64,000 bases of DNA from JAKOWB01 sp038363005 (GTDB lineage Bacteria; Pseudomonadota; Alphaproteobacteria; Kiloniellales; JACOMY01). A program made the translations under genes and the position numbers. Within the stretch, counting starts at the first letter, position 1; every line of letters starts with the position of its first letter. This document shows positions 7,597-14,865 of this stretch, piece by piece. The stretch covers positions 1 to 64,000 of the forward strand of contig JBBQBI010000013.1 of assembly GCA_038363005.1 (NCBI GenBank), read 5' to 3'. The notes under the pieces are model-generated. The model did not search any database. It was not told where the DNA came from and was given only the letters and a program-made list of their open reading frames with translations.

Positions 7597-8118
7597 TTGC
7601 CGGCAACGCTGTCCGCTATCCTGCGCCATCCGCGCGTCCAGCATCCCCGCGTGGCGCCGCTGGTGGTGCTGTTGCTGGCGGTCTTCGCGCTCGGCACCGC
7701 CTTTGTCGCGCAGTACGTCTTCCACCTGCTGCCCTGCGTGCTCTGTATCTACGAGCGCTGGGCCTATGGCGCCGCGCTGGCCGGTGGCCTGCTGGGGCTG
7801 ATCGTCGCCGACAACGCCGGCGCGCGGCGCGCCGCGCTGTGGCTGGGCGTGCTGGGCTTCCTGGCGGTCACCGCCATCAGCGTCTACCACGTCGGCGTCG
7901 AACAGGGCTGGTGGACCGGCAGCACCGAGTGCAGCGGCGCCGGCATCCAGCAGGGCATGAGCCGCGACGACCTGCGCAACGCCATCCTGGGCGCCCCCAA
8001 GGTGGCCTGCACCGACGTCGCCTGGGACTTGTGGGGTATCTCCCTGGCAGGCTTCAATGTCATCTTCTCGCCGATCTTCGCCGGCATCACCCTGCTGCTG
8101 ATGCGGCGTCGCAGTTAG
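7597..8118 (+). CDS. dsbB: DsbB-family disulfide bond formation protein
   Basis: This 173-residue inner-membrane protein has four transmembrane helices. It passes electrons from a periplasmic DsbA-like thiol oxidase to quinone. The first periplasmic loop has the redox pair in LLPCVLCIYERW. The second loop has Cys in STECSGAG and VACTD, giving the two expected pairs. TTG at 7597 is taken as the start because AAGGAT lies six bases upstream. The gene sits immediately before coq7, a ubiquinone-biosynthesis gene, which is a sensible pairing for a quinone-dependent oxidase. Confidence 0.88.
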   Translation: MPATLSAILRHPRVQHPRVAPLVVLLLAVFALGTAFVAQYVFHLLPCVLCIYERWAYGAALAGGLLGLIVADNAGARRAALWLGVLGFLAVTAISVYHVGVEQGWWTGSTECSGAGIQQGMSRDDLRNAILGAPKVACTDVAWDLWGISLAGFNVIFSPIFAGITLLLMRRRS

Positions 8119-8134
8119 AGGGAGTCGGGGTGAC

Positions 8135-8731
8135 ATGAGCGACCAAGCCCCCACGGAAACCGAAGCCGCGCCGTCCCGCCGGCGCCCCAGCCTGGCGCGC
8201 TGGCTGCCGGGCGACCCGACACCGGCCGGCCAGATCGCCCGCATGCTGCGTGTCGACCACGCCGGCGAATACGGCGCCCGGCGCATCTACGAAGGCCAGC
8301 TCGCCGTGCTGGGTCGCGGCCCGCAGGCCAGCACCATTCGCCAGATGCACGCGCAGGAGCAGAAGCACCTCGACACCTTCGAGCACCTGCTGCAGGACCG
8401 CCGCGTGCGCCCCACCGCGCTGTTCCCGCTGTGGCACGTCGCCGGCTTCGCGCTGGGCGCCGCCACCGCCCTGCTGGGCGAGAAGGCCGCCATGGCCTGC
8501 ACCCAGGCGGTGGAAGAGGTGATCGACGAGCACTACGCCAGCCAGGCAGCGGCGCTGGGCGAGCAGGAGCCGGCGCTGAAGGCGACCATCGAGGAGTTCC
8601 GCGCCGACGAGATCCACCACCGCGACCTTGCCATCGAGCAGGGCGCCCGGGAGGCGCCCGGCTATGCCCTGCTGACCGGCGCCATCAAGCGCGGCTCCAA
8701 GCTGGCGATCTGGCTGTCGGAGCGGTTCTAG
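8135..8731 (+). CDS. coq7: Demethoxyubiquinone hydroxylase (Coq7)
   Basis: This 198-residue carboxylate-bridged di-iron hydroxylase acts in the late C6-hydroxylation of ubiquinone biosynthesis. Two ferritin-like repeats supply the metal ligands. The first has DHAGEYGA and HAQEQKHL. The second has AVEEVIDEHY and FRADEIHHRDLA. Length is typical for alphaproteobacterial Coq7. It begins 17 bp after dsbB and ends before a repeat-bearing intergenic region. Confidence 0.92.
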   Translation: MSDQAPTETEAAPSRRRPSLARWLPGDPTPAGQIARMLRVDHAGEYGARRIYEGQLAVLGRGPQASTIRQMHAQEQKHLDTFEHLLQDRRVRPTALFPLWHVAGFALGAATALLGEKAAMACTQAVEEVIDEHYASQAAALGEQEPALKATIEEFRADEIHHRDLAIEQGAREAPGYALLTGAIKRGSKLAIWLSERF

Positions 8732-8804
8732 GGTCAAGAGCGGCGCCACGGTCGCCACCCCCTATCTCCTGGACTTGCGCTCTTGCTATCCGGCCAAACC
8801 TCAC

Positions 8805-8926
8805 TCGTCATTCCGGCCAAGCGAAGCGCGAGCCGGGATCCATGGATGCGCAAGGCGGGTGCCATGGTGCTTGTCGCGGGCAGGGTCGCGGCATGGACCC
8901 CGGCTCTGCGGCTGGGGTGACGACGA
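8805..8926 (+). repeat. Palindromic intergenic repeat (REP/BIME-like), copy 1
   Basis: An imperfect long inverted repeat opens with CGTCATTCCGG and AGCCGGGATCCATGG. It closes with CATGGACCCCGGCT and GGGGTGACGACG. The intergenic region of 8732-9054 contains no gene other than this element and the promoter at its right end. The same framework recurs at 18777-18890. Such GTCATYCCGG...CCGGGATGAC units are common dispersed repeats in alphaproteobacterial genomes. Confidence 0.75.
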
Positions 8927-9019
8927 GAGGAAAGTCGGAGCCGGCCTCTCCTCAGTCGGATGAGCACGGGACCAAGCCAACCTAGGCATCGGTGGGCTGC
9001 CCACCCCTCACAACTCCAC

Positions 9020-9048
9020 TTGCATTCCAGGATTGTATAAAATATACA
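9020..9048 (+). promoter_or_regulatory. Promoter of the GntR operon, likely leaderless
   Basis: TTGCAT at 9020-9025 and TATACA at 9043-9048 are separated by exactly 17 bp. Initiation seven bases after the -10 falls at 9055, the A of the ATG. No Shine-Dalgarno is present in the six bases between, which agrees with a leaderless mRNA. Confidence 0.65.
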
Positions 9049-9049
9049 A
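9033..9049 (+). promoter_or_regulatory. GntR/FCD-type palindromic operator
   Basis: TTGTATA-AAA-TATACAA is a perfect inverted repeat of 7 bp arms around three A residues. It covers the whole -10 element of the promoter of the adjacent GntR gene. The TTGTATAC-like half-site is typical of FCD-subfamily GntR repressors, so autorepression of the whole operon is the natural reading. Confidence 0.75.
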
Positions 9050-9054
9050 ACCCC

Positions 9055-9732
9055 ATGTCGCGCACCCTGCCCCGTCGCTCCATCCCGGCCGAGATTGCCG
9101 TCTCGCTGCGCCAGCGCATCCTGGCGGGCGAGTTCAAGGCCGGCGAGCAGCTGCGGCAGGACGCGCTGGCGGCCGACTATGGCGTGTCGCGCATTCCGGT
9201 GCGCGAGGCGCTGCGGCGGCTGGAGGCCGAGGGGCTGATCGCCATCGAACCGCACAAGGGCGCCGTGGTCGCCGGGCTGGAGCCGGGCGAGATCCGCGAA
9301 CTCTTCGAGATGCGCGCGGTGCTGGAGGCCGAGCTGATCCGCCTGGCGGTGCCGCGCCTGACCGCCGCCGACATGGCCGAGGCCGAGGCGGCGCTGAACG
9401 CCTACGAGGCCGGGCTGGCCGCCGACCGGGTGGAGGACTGGGGCGCGCTGAACTGGCGCTTCCACGCCGCGCTCTACCGCGCCGCCGACCGAGGCCGTTG
9501 GCTGGAAACGGTGCAGGACCTCAACGCCAAGACCGACCGCTTCATCCGCCTGCAGTTGGCGCTGACCGGTGCGCTGGACCGCGCCCGCAGCGAGCACCTG
9601 GCAATCCTCACCCTGGCGCGCGCCGGCGAGGCCGATGACGCCGCCGCCCTCGTCCGTCGCCACATCCTGGAGGCCGGCGAGGGCCTCTCCGCCGCGCTGG
9701 CGCAGGACCTGGCCAAAGCCGCCGCCGAATAG
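9055..9732 (+). CDS. GntR-family (FCD subfamily) transcriptional repressor
   Basis: This 225-residue regulator has an N-terminal winged HTH (about 10-72, with YGVSRIPVREALRRLEAEGL). Its C-terminal FCD ligand domain has the helical bundle and metal-type residues His in NWRFHAAL, SEHLAIL and RRHILEA. The ATG at 9055 is preferred over an upstream frame start because a promoter and operator lie directly before it. It heads an operon with the enolase-superfamily and DapA-like enzymes (gaps of 9 and 16 bp). It therefore probably senses their substrate or product. Confidence 0.9.
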   Translation: MSRTLPRRSIPAEIAVSLRQRILAGEFKAGEQLRQDALAADYGVSRIPVREALRRLEAEGLIAIEPHKGAVVAGLEPGEIRELFEMRAVLEAELIRLAVPRLTAADMAEAEAALNAYEAGLAADRVEDWGALNWRFHAALYRAADRGRWLETVQDLNAKTDRFIRLQLALTGALDRARSEHLAILTLARAGEADDAAALVRRHILEAGEGLSAALAQDLAKAAAE

Positions 9733-9741
9733 GGAGCCTTC

Positions 9742-10845
9742 ATGAAGATCACCCGCATTGCCGTGCACCAGGTCGACTTGCCGCTGGTCGAGGGGCGCTA
9801 TTCCTGGTCCGGCGGCAAGTCCGTCGAGGTCTTCGATTCGACCTTGGTGCGCCTCGACACCGACACGGGCCTCACCGGCTGGGGCGAGGTCTGCCCGCTC
9901 GGCCCCTTCTACCTGCCGGCCTATGGCCCCGGCGCGCGCGCCGGCATCAAGGAGCTGGGCCCGCAGCTGCTGGGCCAGGACCCGCGCGACCTGGCGAAGA
10001 TCAACGACCTGATGGACAAGGCGCTGCTCGGCCACAACTACGTCAAGTCGCCGCTCGACATGGCCTGCTGGGACCTGCTGGGCAAGGCGGCGAACCTGCC
10101 GGCGGTGACGCTGCTGGGCGGCCGCTTCGGCGAGGCGGTCGACCTCTATCGTGCCATCAGCCAGGAAGCGCCGGAGAAGATGGCGGCGCGCGTCAGCCAG
10201 TACCGTGGCGAGGGCTATCACAAGTTCCAGCTCAAGGTCGGCGGCAAGCCCAATGTCGACATCGAGCGCATCCGTGCCTGCCGCGCCGTGCTGCAGCCGG
10301 ACGACGTGCTGGTGTGCGATGCCAACACCGGCTGGCTGATGCACGACGCCGCGCGCGTGGTGCGCGCGGTCAAGGACCTCGACGTCTATATCGAGCAGCC
10401 CTGCAAGTCCTACGAGGAGTCGCTGACCATCCGGCGACGCACCGACCATCCCTTCGTGCTGGACGAGAACGTCGACTCCATCGAGATGCTGATCAAGGCC
10501 CACGCCGAGGGCGCCATGGACGTGATCAACCTGAAGATCTCCAAGGTCGGCGGCCTCAGCAAGGCGAAGCAGATCCGCGATCTCTGCGTCACCCTGGGCT
10601 ATGCCATGACCTTGGAAGACTCCTGGGGCGGCGACGTCACCACCGCGGCCATCGCCGCGCTGGCGCACTCGACGCCGGAAGCCTTCCGCTTCTCCGCCAC
10701 CGACTTCAACAGCTACGTCACCGTATCGACCGCTGCCGGCGCTCCCAAGCGCGAGAACGGCCGCATGAAAGCCTCCGACCAGCCGGGCCTCGGCATCCAG
10801 CCGCGCCCCGAGGTGATCGGCCAACCCCTGTTCGAAATTTCCTGA
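9742..10845 (+). CDS. Enolase-superfamily (mandelate racemase/muconate lactonizing type) enzyme
   Basis: This 367-residue enzyme has an N-terminal capping domain and a TIM barrel. Metal ligands are visible as Asp193 (VCDANTG), Glu218 (YIEQP) and Asp241 or Glu242 (VLDENVDS). General base candidates are Lys165 in KFQLKVGG and Lys265 in NLKISKVGG. The first Lys of the usual KxK motif is Gln163, which is atypical for muconate-lactonizing enzymes. Together with the DapA-like gene next door, this recalls cis-3-hydroxyproline dehydratase or hydroxyproline-betaine epimerase relatives. The substrate assignment is inference only. Confidence 0.85.
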   Translation: MKITRIAVHQVDLPLVEGRYSWSGGKSVEVFDSTLVRLDTDTGLTGWGEVCPLGPFYLPAYGPGARAGIKELGPQLLGQDPRDLAKINDLMDKALLGHNYVKSPLDMACWDLLGKAANLPAVTLLGGRFGEAVDLYRAISQEAPEKMAARVSQYRGEGYHKFQLKVGGKPNVDIERIRACRAVLQPDDVLVCDANTGWLMHDAARVVRAVKDLDVYIEQPCKSYEESLTIRRRTDHPFVLDENVDSIEMLIKAHAEGAMDVINLKISKVGGLSKAKQIRDLCVTLGYAMTLEDSWGGDVTTAAIAALAHSTPEAFRFSATDFNSYVTVSTAAGAPKRENGRMKASDQPGLGIQPRPEVIGQPLFEIS

Positions 10846-10861
10846 AGCTGAGGAGCAGACC

Positions 10862-11785
10862 ATGAAAAAGGTGAACTGGACGGGCGTGATGCCCGCGTTG
10901 ATGACCGAGTTCAAGCAGGACGGCACGCTGGACCTGGCGGCGACCAAGAAGCACGTCCTGGCCATGCTGAAGGCCGGCGTCGACGGCTTCATCATGCTGG
11001 GCACGCTGGGCGAGAACCTGTCGCTGACCCCCGCTGAAAAGTCGGCGGTGCGCCGCTGCGCGGTCGAGGCGGTGAAGGGCAAGGTGCCGGTGATCTCCGG
11101 CATTGCCGAATACACCTCGGCCTTCGCCATCGAGCGCGCCAAGGAGGCCAAGGCCGACGGCTGCGCCGGCCTGATGGTGCTGCCCTGCATGGTCTACAAG
11201 ACCGATCCCGAGGAGACCCTGGTCCACTTCGAGACCGTGGCCGACGGCATCGACCTGCCGATCATGATCTACAACAACCCGGTCACCTATGCGACCGACG
11301 TCAAGCCCGAGGGCTTCAAGCGCTTGGCGGCGAAGAAGAACATCGTCGCCATCAAGGAATCCTCTGACGACGTGCGCCGCGTCACCGACCTGAAGAACGT
11401 GGTGGGCGATCGCTTCATCATCTTCTGCGGCGTCGACGACATCATGGTGGAGTCCGTCGCGCTGGGCTGCGACGGCTGGGTCGCCGGCCTGGTCAACGCC
11501 TTCCCCGAGGAATCGGTGGCGCTCTACCGCCTGGCGGCGCAGGGCAAGATCAAGGAGGCGCTGGGCCTCTACCGCTGGTTCATGCCGCTGCTGCACCTCG
11601 ATTGCCACACCAAGCTGGTGCAGTACATCAAGCTGGCCAACAGCATGACCGGCCTGGGCAGCGAGTGGACCCGCGCGCCGCGCCTGCCGCTGGCCGGCGA
11701 GGAGCGCAAGCGCATCAAGGCGATCATCCAGAAGGCCATCGATACGCGGCCGAACCTGAAGGGCCTGGCGGTCGCAGCGGAGTAG
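10862..11785 (+). CDS. DapA-family (class I aldolase/lyase) enzyme
   Basis: This 307-residue TIM-barrel protein of the dihydrodipicolinate synthase/N-acetylneuraminate lyase family has its Schiff-base Lys165 in VAIKESSDD and the catalytic Tyr137 in MIYNNP. The pyruvate-binding GTTGE motif is GTLGEN here. Because the gene is last in a GntR-controlled catabolic operon, a role in sugar-acid or hydroxyproline breakdown is more likely than lysine synthesis. Pyrroline-4-hydroxy-2-carboxylate deaminase is one candidate. It starts 16 bp after the enolase-superfamily gene with GAGG upstream. Confidence 0.85.
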   Translation: MKKVNWTGVMPALMTEFKQDGTLDLAATKKHVLAMLKAGVDGFIMLGTLGENLSLTPAEKSAVRRCAVEAVKGKVPVISGIAEYTSAFAIERAKEAKADGCAGLMVLPCMVYKTDPEETLVHFETVADGIDLPIMIYNNPVTYATDVKPEGFKRLAAKKNIVAIKESSDDVRRVTDLKNVVGDRFIIFCGVDDIMVESVALGCDGWVAGLVNAFPEESVALYRLAAQGKIKEALGLYRWFMPLLHLDCHTKLVQYIKLANSMTGLGSEWTRAPRLPLAGEERKRIKAIIQKAIDTRPNLKGLAVAAE

Positions 11786-11808
11786 GCCGTTCGGGAAGAC
11801 CGTCACCA

Positions 11809-11895
11809 CCCCCTCCCCAACCCCTCCCCCACAGCGTGGGAGAGGGGCTCTGGTTCACCCTCTCCCACAAAGTGGGGGAGGGCCGGGGAGGGGGT
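11809..11895 (+). repeat. C-rich/G-rich palindromic repeat
   Basis: The stretch pairs CCCCCTCCCC...CCCTCCCCCAC with GTGGGGGAGGG...GGGAGGGGG. An inner pair GTGGGAGAGGG / CCCTCTCCCAC is nested inside. It lies between convergent genes and may act as a bidirectional terminator as well as a dispersed repeat. Confidence 0.6.
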
Positions 11896-11920
11896 TTCGA
11901 CGTCAGGGCTCAGCCGCGCA

Positions 11921-12196
11921 TCATCCCTCGGCCGTCACCGGCTCGATCACCCGGTGCACTTTGGAGATCTTGTTCGCCGGGAAGCCGCCCTGCTTGGCGT
12001 GCTCGCGGATCAGCTCCTCGTTCGGCGCCAAGTAGACGCAGAAGAGCTTGTCGTCGGTCACATAGCTATGCAGCCACTGGATGCTCGGACCCAGGTCGCG
12101 CAGCACGCTGCAGGACTTCTGCGAGGCGCCCTGGAGCTCGGCCGAGCTCAGCTTGCCGAGGCCCGGCATGTCACGTTCGATTACGTACTTAGGCAT
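11921..12196 (-). CDS. DUF4242 (SCO4226-like) protein
   Basis: This 91-residue ferredoxin-like fold protein begins PKYVIERDMPGLGKLSSAELQ and contains the family block HSYVTDDKLFCVYLAPNEELIREHA. The Streptomyces homologue SCO4226 is reported to bind nickel. The His and Glu residues in this block are the likely ligand candidates. The ATG is preceded by CGGAG. It converges on the GntR operon across the palindromic repeat. No function can be inferred from neighbours. Confidence 0.85.
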   Translation of the reverse strand: MPKYVIERDMPGLGKLSSAELQGASQKSCSVLRDLGPSIQWLHSYVTDDKLFCVYLAPNEELIREHAKQGGFPANKISKVHRVIEPVTAEG

Positions 12197-12459
12197 AATA
12201 GTCTCCGTTTCTAAGATACTTCGTCAGGTGCCACGGCGCGCCATTTTCCGGCGGCGCCGCGGGACGCAGACCCTGGGTCCAGCGACCATCCAGCGTCCAT
12301 GATCGAAGCTCCTGACCATCTGACCGCGACGCCGGATGCCTCTCACGATGAAGTGACTTCGTAGGGGAAGTGACTGCGCAGGGCACCGACCTGCTGGCCG
12401 ACGCGCGGACGCAGCTGTCGCTCTGCAGTGCCGTCCGATGACGCAGCAGGCGGCCTAGC
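12197..12459. other. Intergenic region without recognised gene
   Basis: The 263 bp between the DUF4242 gene and the TlpA-like gene hold a short direct repeat of GAAGTGACT (around 12350-12385) and several C/G-rich inverted segments. No coding frame with start and ribosome-binding site was found. The right-hand part probably contains the promoter of the DUF4242 gene (TATCTT upstream of its start on the minus strand). Confidence 0.4.
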
Positions 12460-13059
12460 TCAGGTCGCGATGCCGGTGGCGGTGCCGTCGGGCAGGTAGT
12501 AGCGCACCAGGGCCTTGCCGTCCGGGCTGTCCCATTCGGCCGGGCCCTCCATCTTGCCGACGATGCGGCCCTGCGGGTCCACCAGGAACGAGGTCGGCAG
12601 GCCGCGCACGCCCAGCGCGTCGGCCAGGTAGCCCTTGGCATCGCTGTAGGGCGCCAGGCTGCGCAGCTGGCGACTGGCGAAATAGGGCACCACGGTGCCC
12701 AGGCCGCCGCGATCCTGCGACACCGCCAGCACGCTGACCCCTTCCTTGCCGAGCTGCGCCTGCAATCGGTCGAGCGCCGGCATCTCCACCACGCAGGGCG
12801 GGCACCAGGTGGCCCAGACGTTGACCAGCAGCACGCGGCCGCGGAAGGCCGCCAGGTTGGTCTCCGCCCCATCCGGGCCAAGGAAGCCCGTGCGTGGCGC
12901 TGGCAGCGGCGGGTCCTGGACGGTAAAGTACTGCTGGAATTCGCCGGCGAGCGGCGGGGAGCCGCGATCCGCGGCGCGCGCCAGCCAAGGGCGCGACGCC
13001 AGGGCGACGAGGCCGACCCCCAGCCCGGTCAGAAGCGAACGCCGCGTCGGTCCCATCAT
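12460..13059 (-). CDS. TlpA/ResA-like thiol-disulfide oxidoreductase
   Basis: This 199-residue exported thioredoxin-fold protein has its active site in NVWATWCPPCVVEMPAL and the cis-Pro loop in VRGLPTSFLVD. Its N-terminus MMGPTRRSLLTGLGVG resembles a Tat or Sec signal peptide with twin Arg. The double ATG at 13059/13056 has GGAG upstream. A longer open frame is ignored because it would run into argH. It is divergent from argH with only 19 bp between the start codons. Such proteins reduce apocytochrome c or other periplasmic thiols. No cytochrome assembly genes are adjacent. Confidence 0.88.
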   Translation of the reverse strand: MMGPTRRSLLTGLGVGLVALASRPWLARAADRGSPPLAGEFQQYFTVQDPPLPAPRTGFLGPDGAETNLAAFRGRVLLVNVWATWCPPCVVEMPALDRLQAQLGKEGVSVLAVSQDRGGLGTVVPYFASRQLRSLAPYSDAKGYLADALGVRGLPTSFLVDPQGRIVGKMEGPAEWDSPDGKALVRYYLPDGTATGIAT

Positions 13060-13078
13060 CCAGCACTCCAAGGTCGCC

Positions 13079-14584
13079 ATGTCCTCTAAACCTAAGCGCC
13101 GTCCCGCCGCAAGCAAGGCCACGCCGAAGCCCGCCAAGGCTAGCGCGGCGCGCCGCCCCACGCCTGCGGCCAAAGCGCCCGCCGCGGCGCCACCCGCCGC
13201 CAACGCGCTGTGGGGCGGCCGCTTCGCCAGCGGCCCGGCCGCCATCATGGCCGAGATCAACGCCTCCATCGGCTTCGACCAGCGGCTCTATCGCCAGGAC
13301 ATCGCCGGATCGATGGCGCACTGCGTCATGCTGGTGCGCCAGGGCATCGTCACGCCGCAGGACGGCGAGGCCATCCTGCGCGGCCTTGACCAGGTGCTGG
13401 CCGAGATCGCCGAGGGCCAGATGGTCTTCCGCGCCGAGCTGGAAGACATCCACATGCACGTCGAGGCGCGGCTGAAGGAGATCATCGGCGAGCCGGCCGG
13501 CCGCCTGCACACCGCGCGCTCGCGCAACGACCAGGTGGCGCTCGACGTCCACCTCTATGCCCGCGACGCGGTCGACCAGCTGCAGCTGGCGCTGGCCGAC
13601 CTGCTGCGGGCGCTGCTCGACAAGGCCGAGGCCGAGGCCGCCACGGTGATGCCAGGCTACACCCACCTGCAGGCGGCGCAGCCGGTGACCTTCGGTCACC
13701 ACCTCATGGCCTATGTCGAGATGCTGGAGCGCGACCGCGGCCGCCTGGCCGACGCGCGGCGGCGCACCAACGAGAGCCCGCTGGGCGCCGCTGCGCTGGC
13801 CGGCACCTCCTTCCCCATCGACCGCGATCTCACCGCCAAGGCGCTGGGCTTCGCCCGGCCGATGCGCAACTCGATGGATGCGGTGGCCAGCCGCGACTTC
13901 GTGCTGGAGATCCTGGCCGCCGGCTCGATCCTGTCGATCCACCTGTCGCGCCTGGCCGAGGAGCTGGTGCTTTGGATGAGCGACGGCTTCCGCTTCATCA
14001 AGCTGAGCGACGCCTTCACCACTGGCTCCTCGATCATGCCGCAGAAGAAGAACCCCGACGCGGCCGAGCTGGTGAAGGGCAAGGCCGGGCGCGTGGTGGG
14101 CGCCTTCAACGCCCTGGCCATGACCATGAAGGGCCTGCCACTGACCTATGGCACGGACATGCAGGAGGACAAGGAGCCGCTGTTCGACGCTGTCGACACC
14201 CTGGCGCTGACCCTGGCGGCCACCGCCGGCATGGTGCGCGACCTGGCGGTCGACCGCGCCCGCATGAAGGCGGCCACCGACAAGGGCCATATCACCGCGA
14301 CCGACCTGGCCGACTGGCTGGTGCGCACGCTGAATCTGCCGTTCCGCCAGGCGCACCATGTCACCGGCAGCCTGGTGAAGCGCGCCGACGAGCTAGGCTG
14401 CCAGCTGGCCGAACTGCCGCTGGCCGAGATGCAAGGCGTTGAACCGCGCATCACCAAGGCGGTATATGACGTACTGACGGTGGAGAGTTCCGTCGCCAGC
14501 CGCCGCTCCGCGGGCGGTACGGCGCCGGTCCGGGTCCGCGCCGCGGTCAAGGCCGCGCGGGCACGTCTGCAGAAGGAGCCGTGA
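13079..14584 (+). CDS. argH: Argininosuccinate lyase
   Basis: This 501-residue protein catalyses the last step of arginine biosynthesis, argininosuccinate to arginine and fumarate. The fumarase/aspartase signature GSSIMPQKKNP is clear, and the early LWGGRF block marks the family start. About 42 extra residues, rich in Ala, Lys and Pro, precede LWGGRF, whereas usual ArgH begins within a few residues of it. The ATG at 13079 with AAGG upstream is the first supported start. An argH-lptM-lysA order is common in Proteobacteria, and all three overlap by four bases here. Confidence 0.95.
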   Translation: MSSKPKRRPAASKATPKPAKASAARRPTPAAKAPAAAPPAANALWGGRFASGPAAIMAEINASIGFDQRLYRQDIAGSMAHCVMLVRQGIVTPQDGEAILRGLDQVLAEIAEGQMVFRAELEDIHMHVEARLKEIIGEPAGRLHTARSRNDQVALDVHLYARDAVDQLQLALADLLRALLDKAEAEAATVMPGYTHLQAAQPVTFGHHLMAYVEMLERDRGRLADARRRTNESPLGAAALAGTSFPIDRDLTAKALGFARPMRNSMDAVASRDFVLEILAAGSILSIHLSRLAEELVLWMSDGFRFIKLSDAFTTGSSIMPQKKNPDAAELVKGKAGRVVGAFNALAMTMKGLPLTYGTDMQEDKEPLFDAVDTLALTLAATAGMVRDLAVDRARMKAATDKGHITATDLADWLVRTLNLPFRQAHHVTGSLVKRADELGCQLAELPLAEMQGVEPRITKAVYDVLTVESSVASRRSAGGTAPVRVRAAVKAARARLQKEP

Positions 14585-14865
14585 GGACCGTGACCTTGAA
14601 GCGCCGCGACCTGCTGGGACTGCTGCTGCTGCCGGCGGCACTGGCCGCCTGTGGTGTGAAGGGCCGCATCCAGGAGCCGGAGGGGCAGGAGAACGTCTAC
14701 GTCTATCCGCGCACCTATCCCGACCCCAAGACCGTGGTGCCCAACAACACCGCGACCACCACCACCGGCGCGACCGGCACGGCGCAGCCCGCGCCGCCGC
14801 CCTCGGCGCCGACCGAGACCTTCGGCAGTGAACGCACCTCGACCACCGTCATCAAGAGCCAATGA
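14581..14865 (+). CDS. lptM: LptM-like small lipoprotein
   Basis: This 94-residue protein has a lipoprotein signal RRDLLGLLLLPAALAAC with lipobox Cys24. It is directly followed by GVKGR, the conserved CG(L/V)KG start of the LptM/YifL family. LptM assists maturation of the LptD/E LPS translocon. The rest is a Pro/Thr-rich, disordered tail. GTG at 14581 overlaps the argH stop (GTGA). The gene overlaps lysA by four bases. Its place between argH and lysA is the conserved one. Confidence 0.85.
   Translation: MRTVTLKRRDLLGLLLLPAALAACGVKGRIQEPEGQENVYVYPRTYPDPKTVVPNNTATTTTGATGTAQPAPPPSAPTETFGSERTSTTVIKSQ

Noticed and set aside
8992..9054. A longer start for the GntR gene at 8992
   Set aside because: It would place the promoter and operator inside the coding region, and the added residues do not match the family.
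12455..14359. A long minus-strand open frame across argH
   Set aside because: Composition is low-complexity Arg/Gly/Ala and it is antisense to a well conserved argH. It is a codon-bias shadow.
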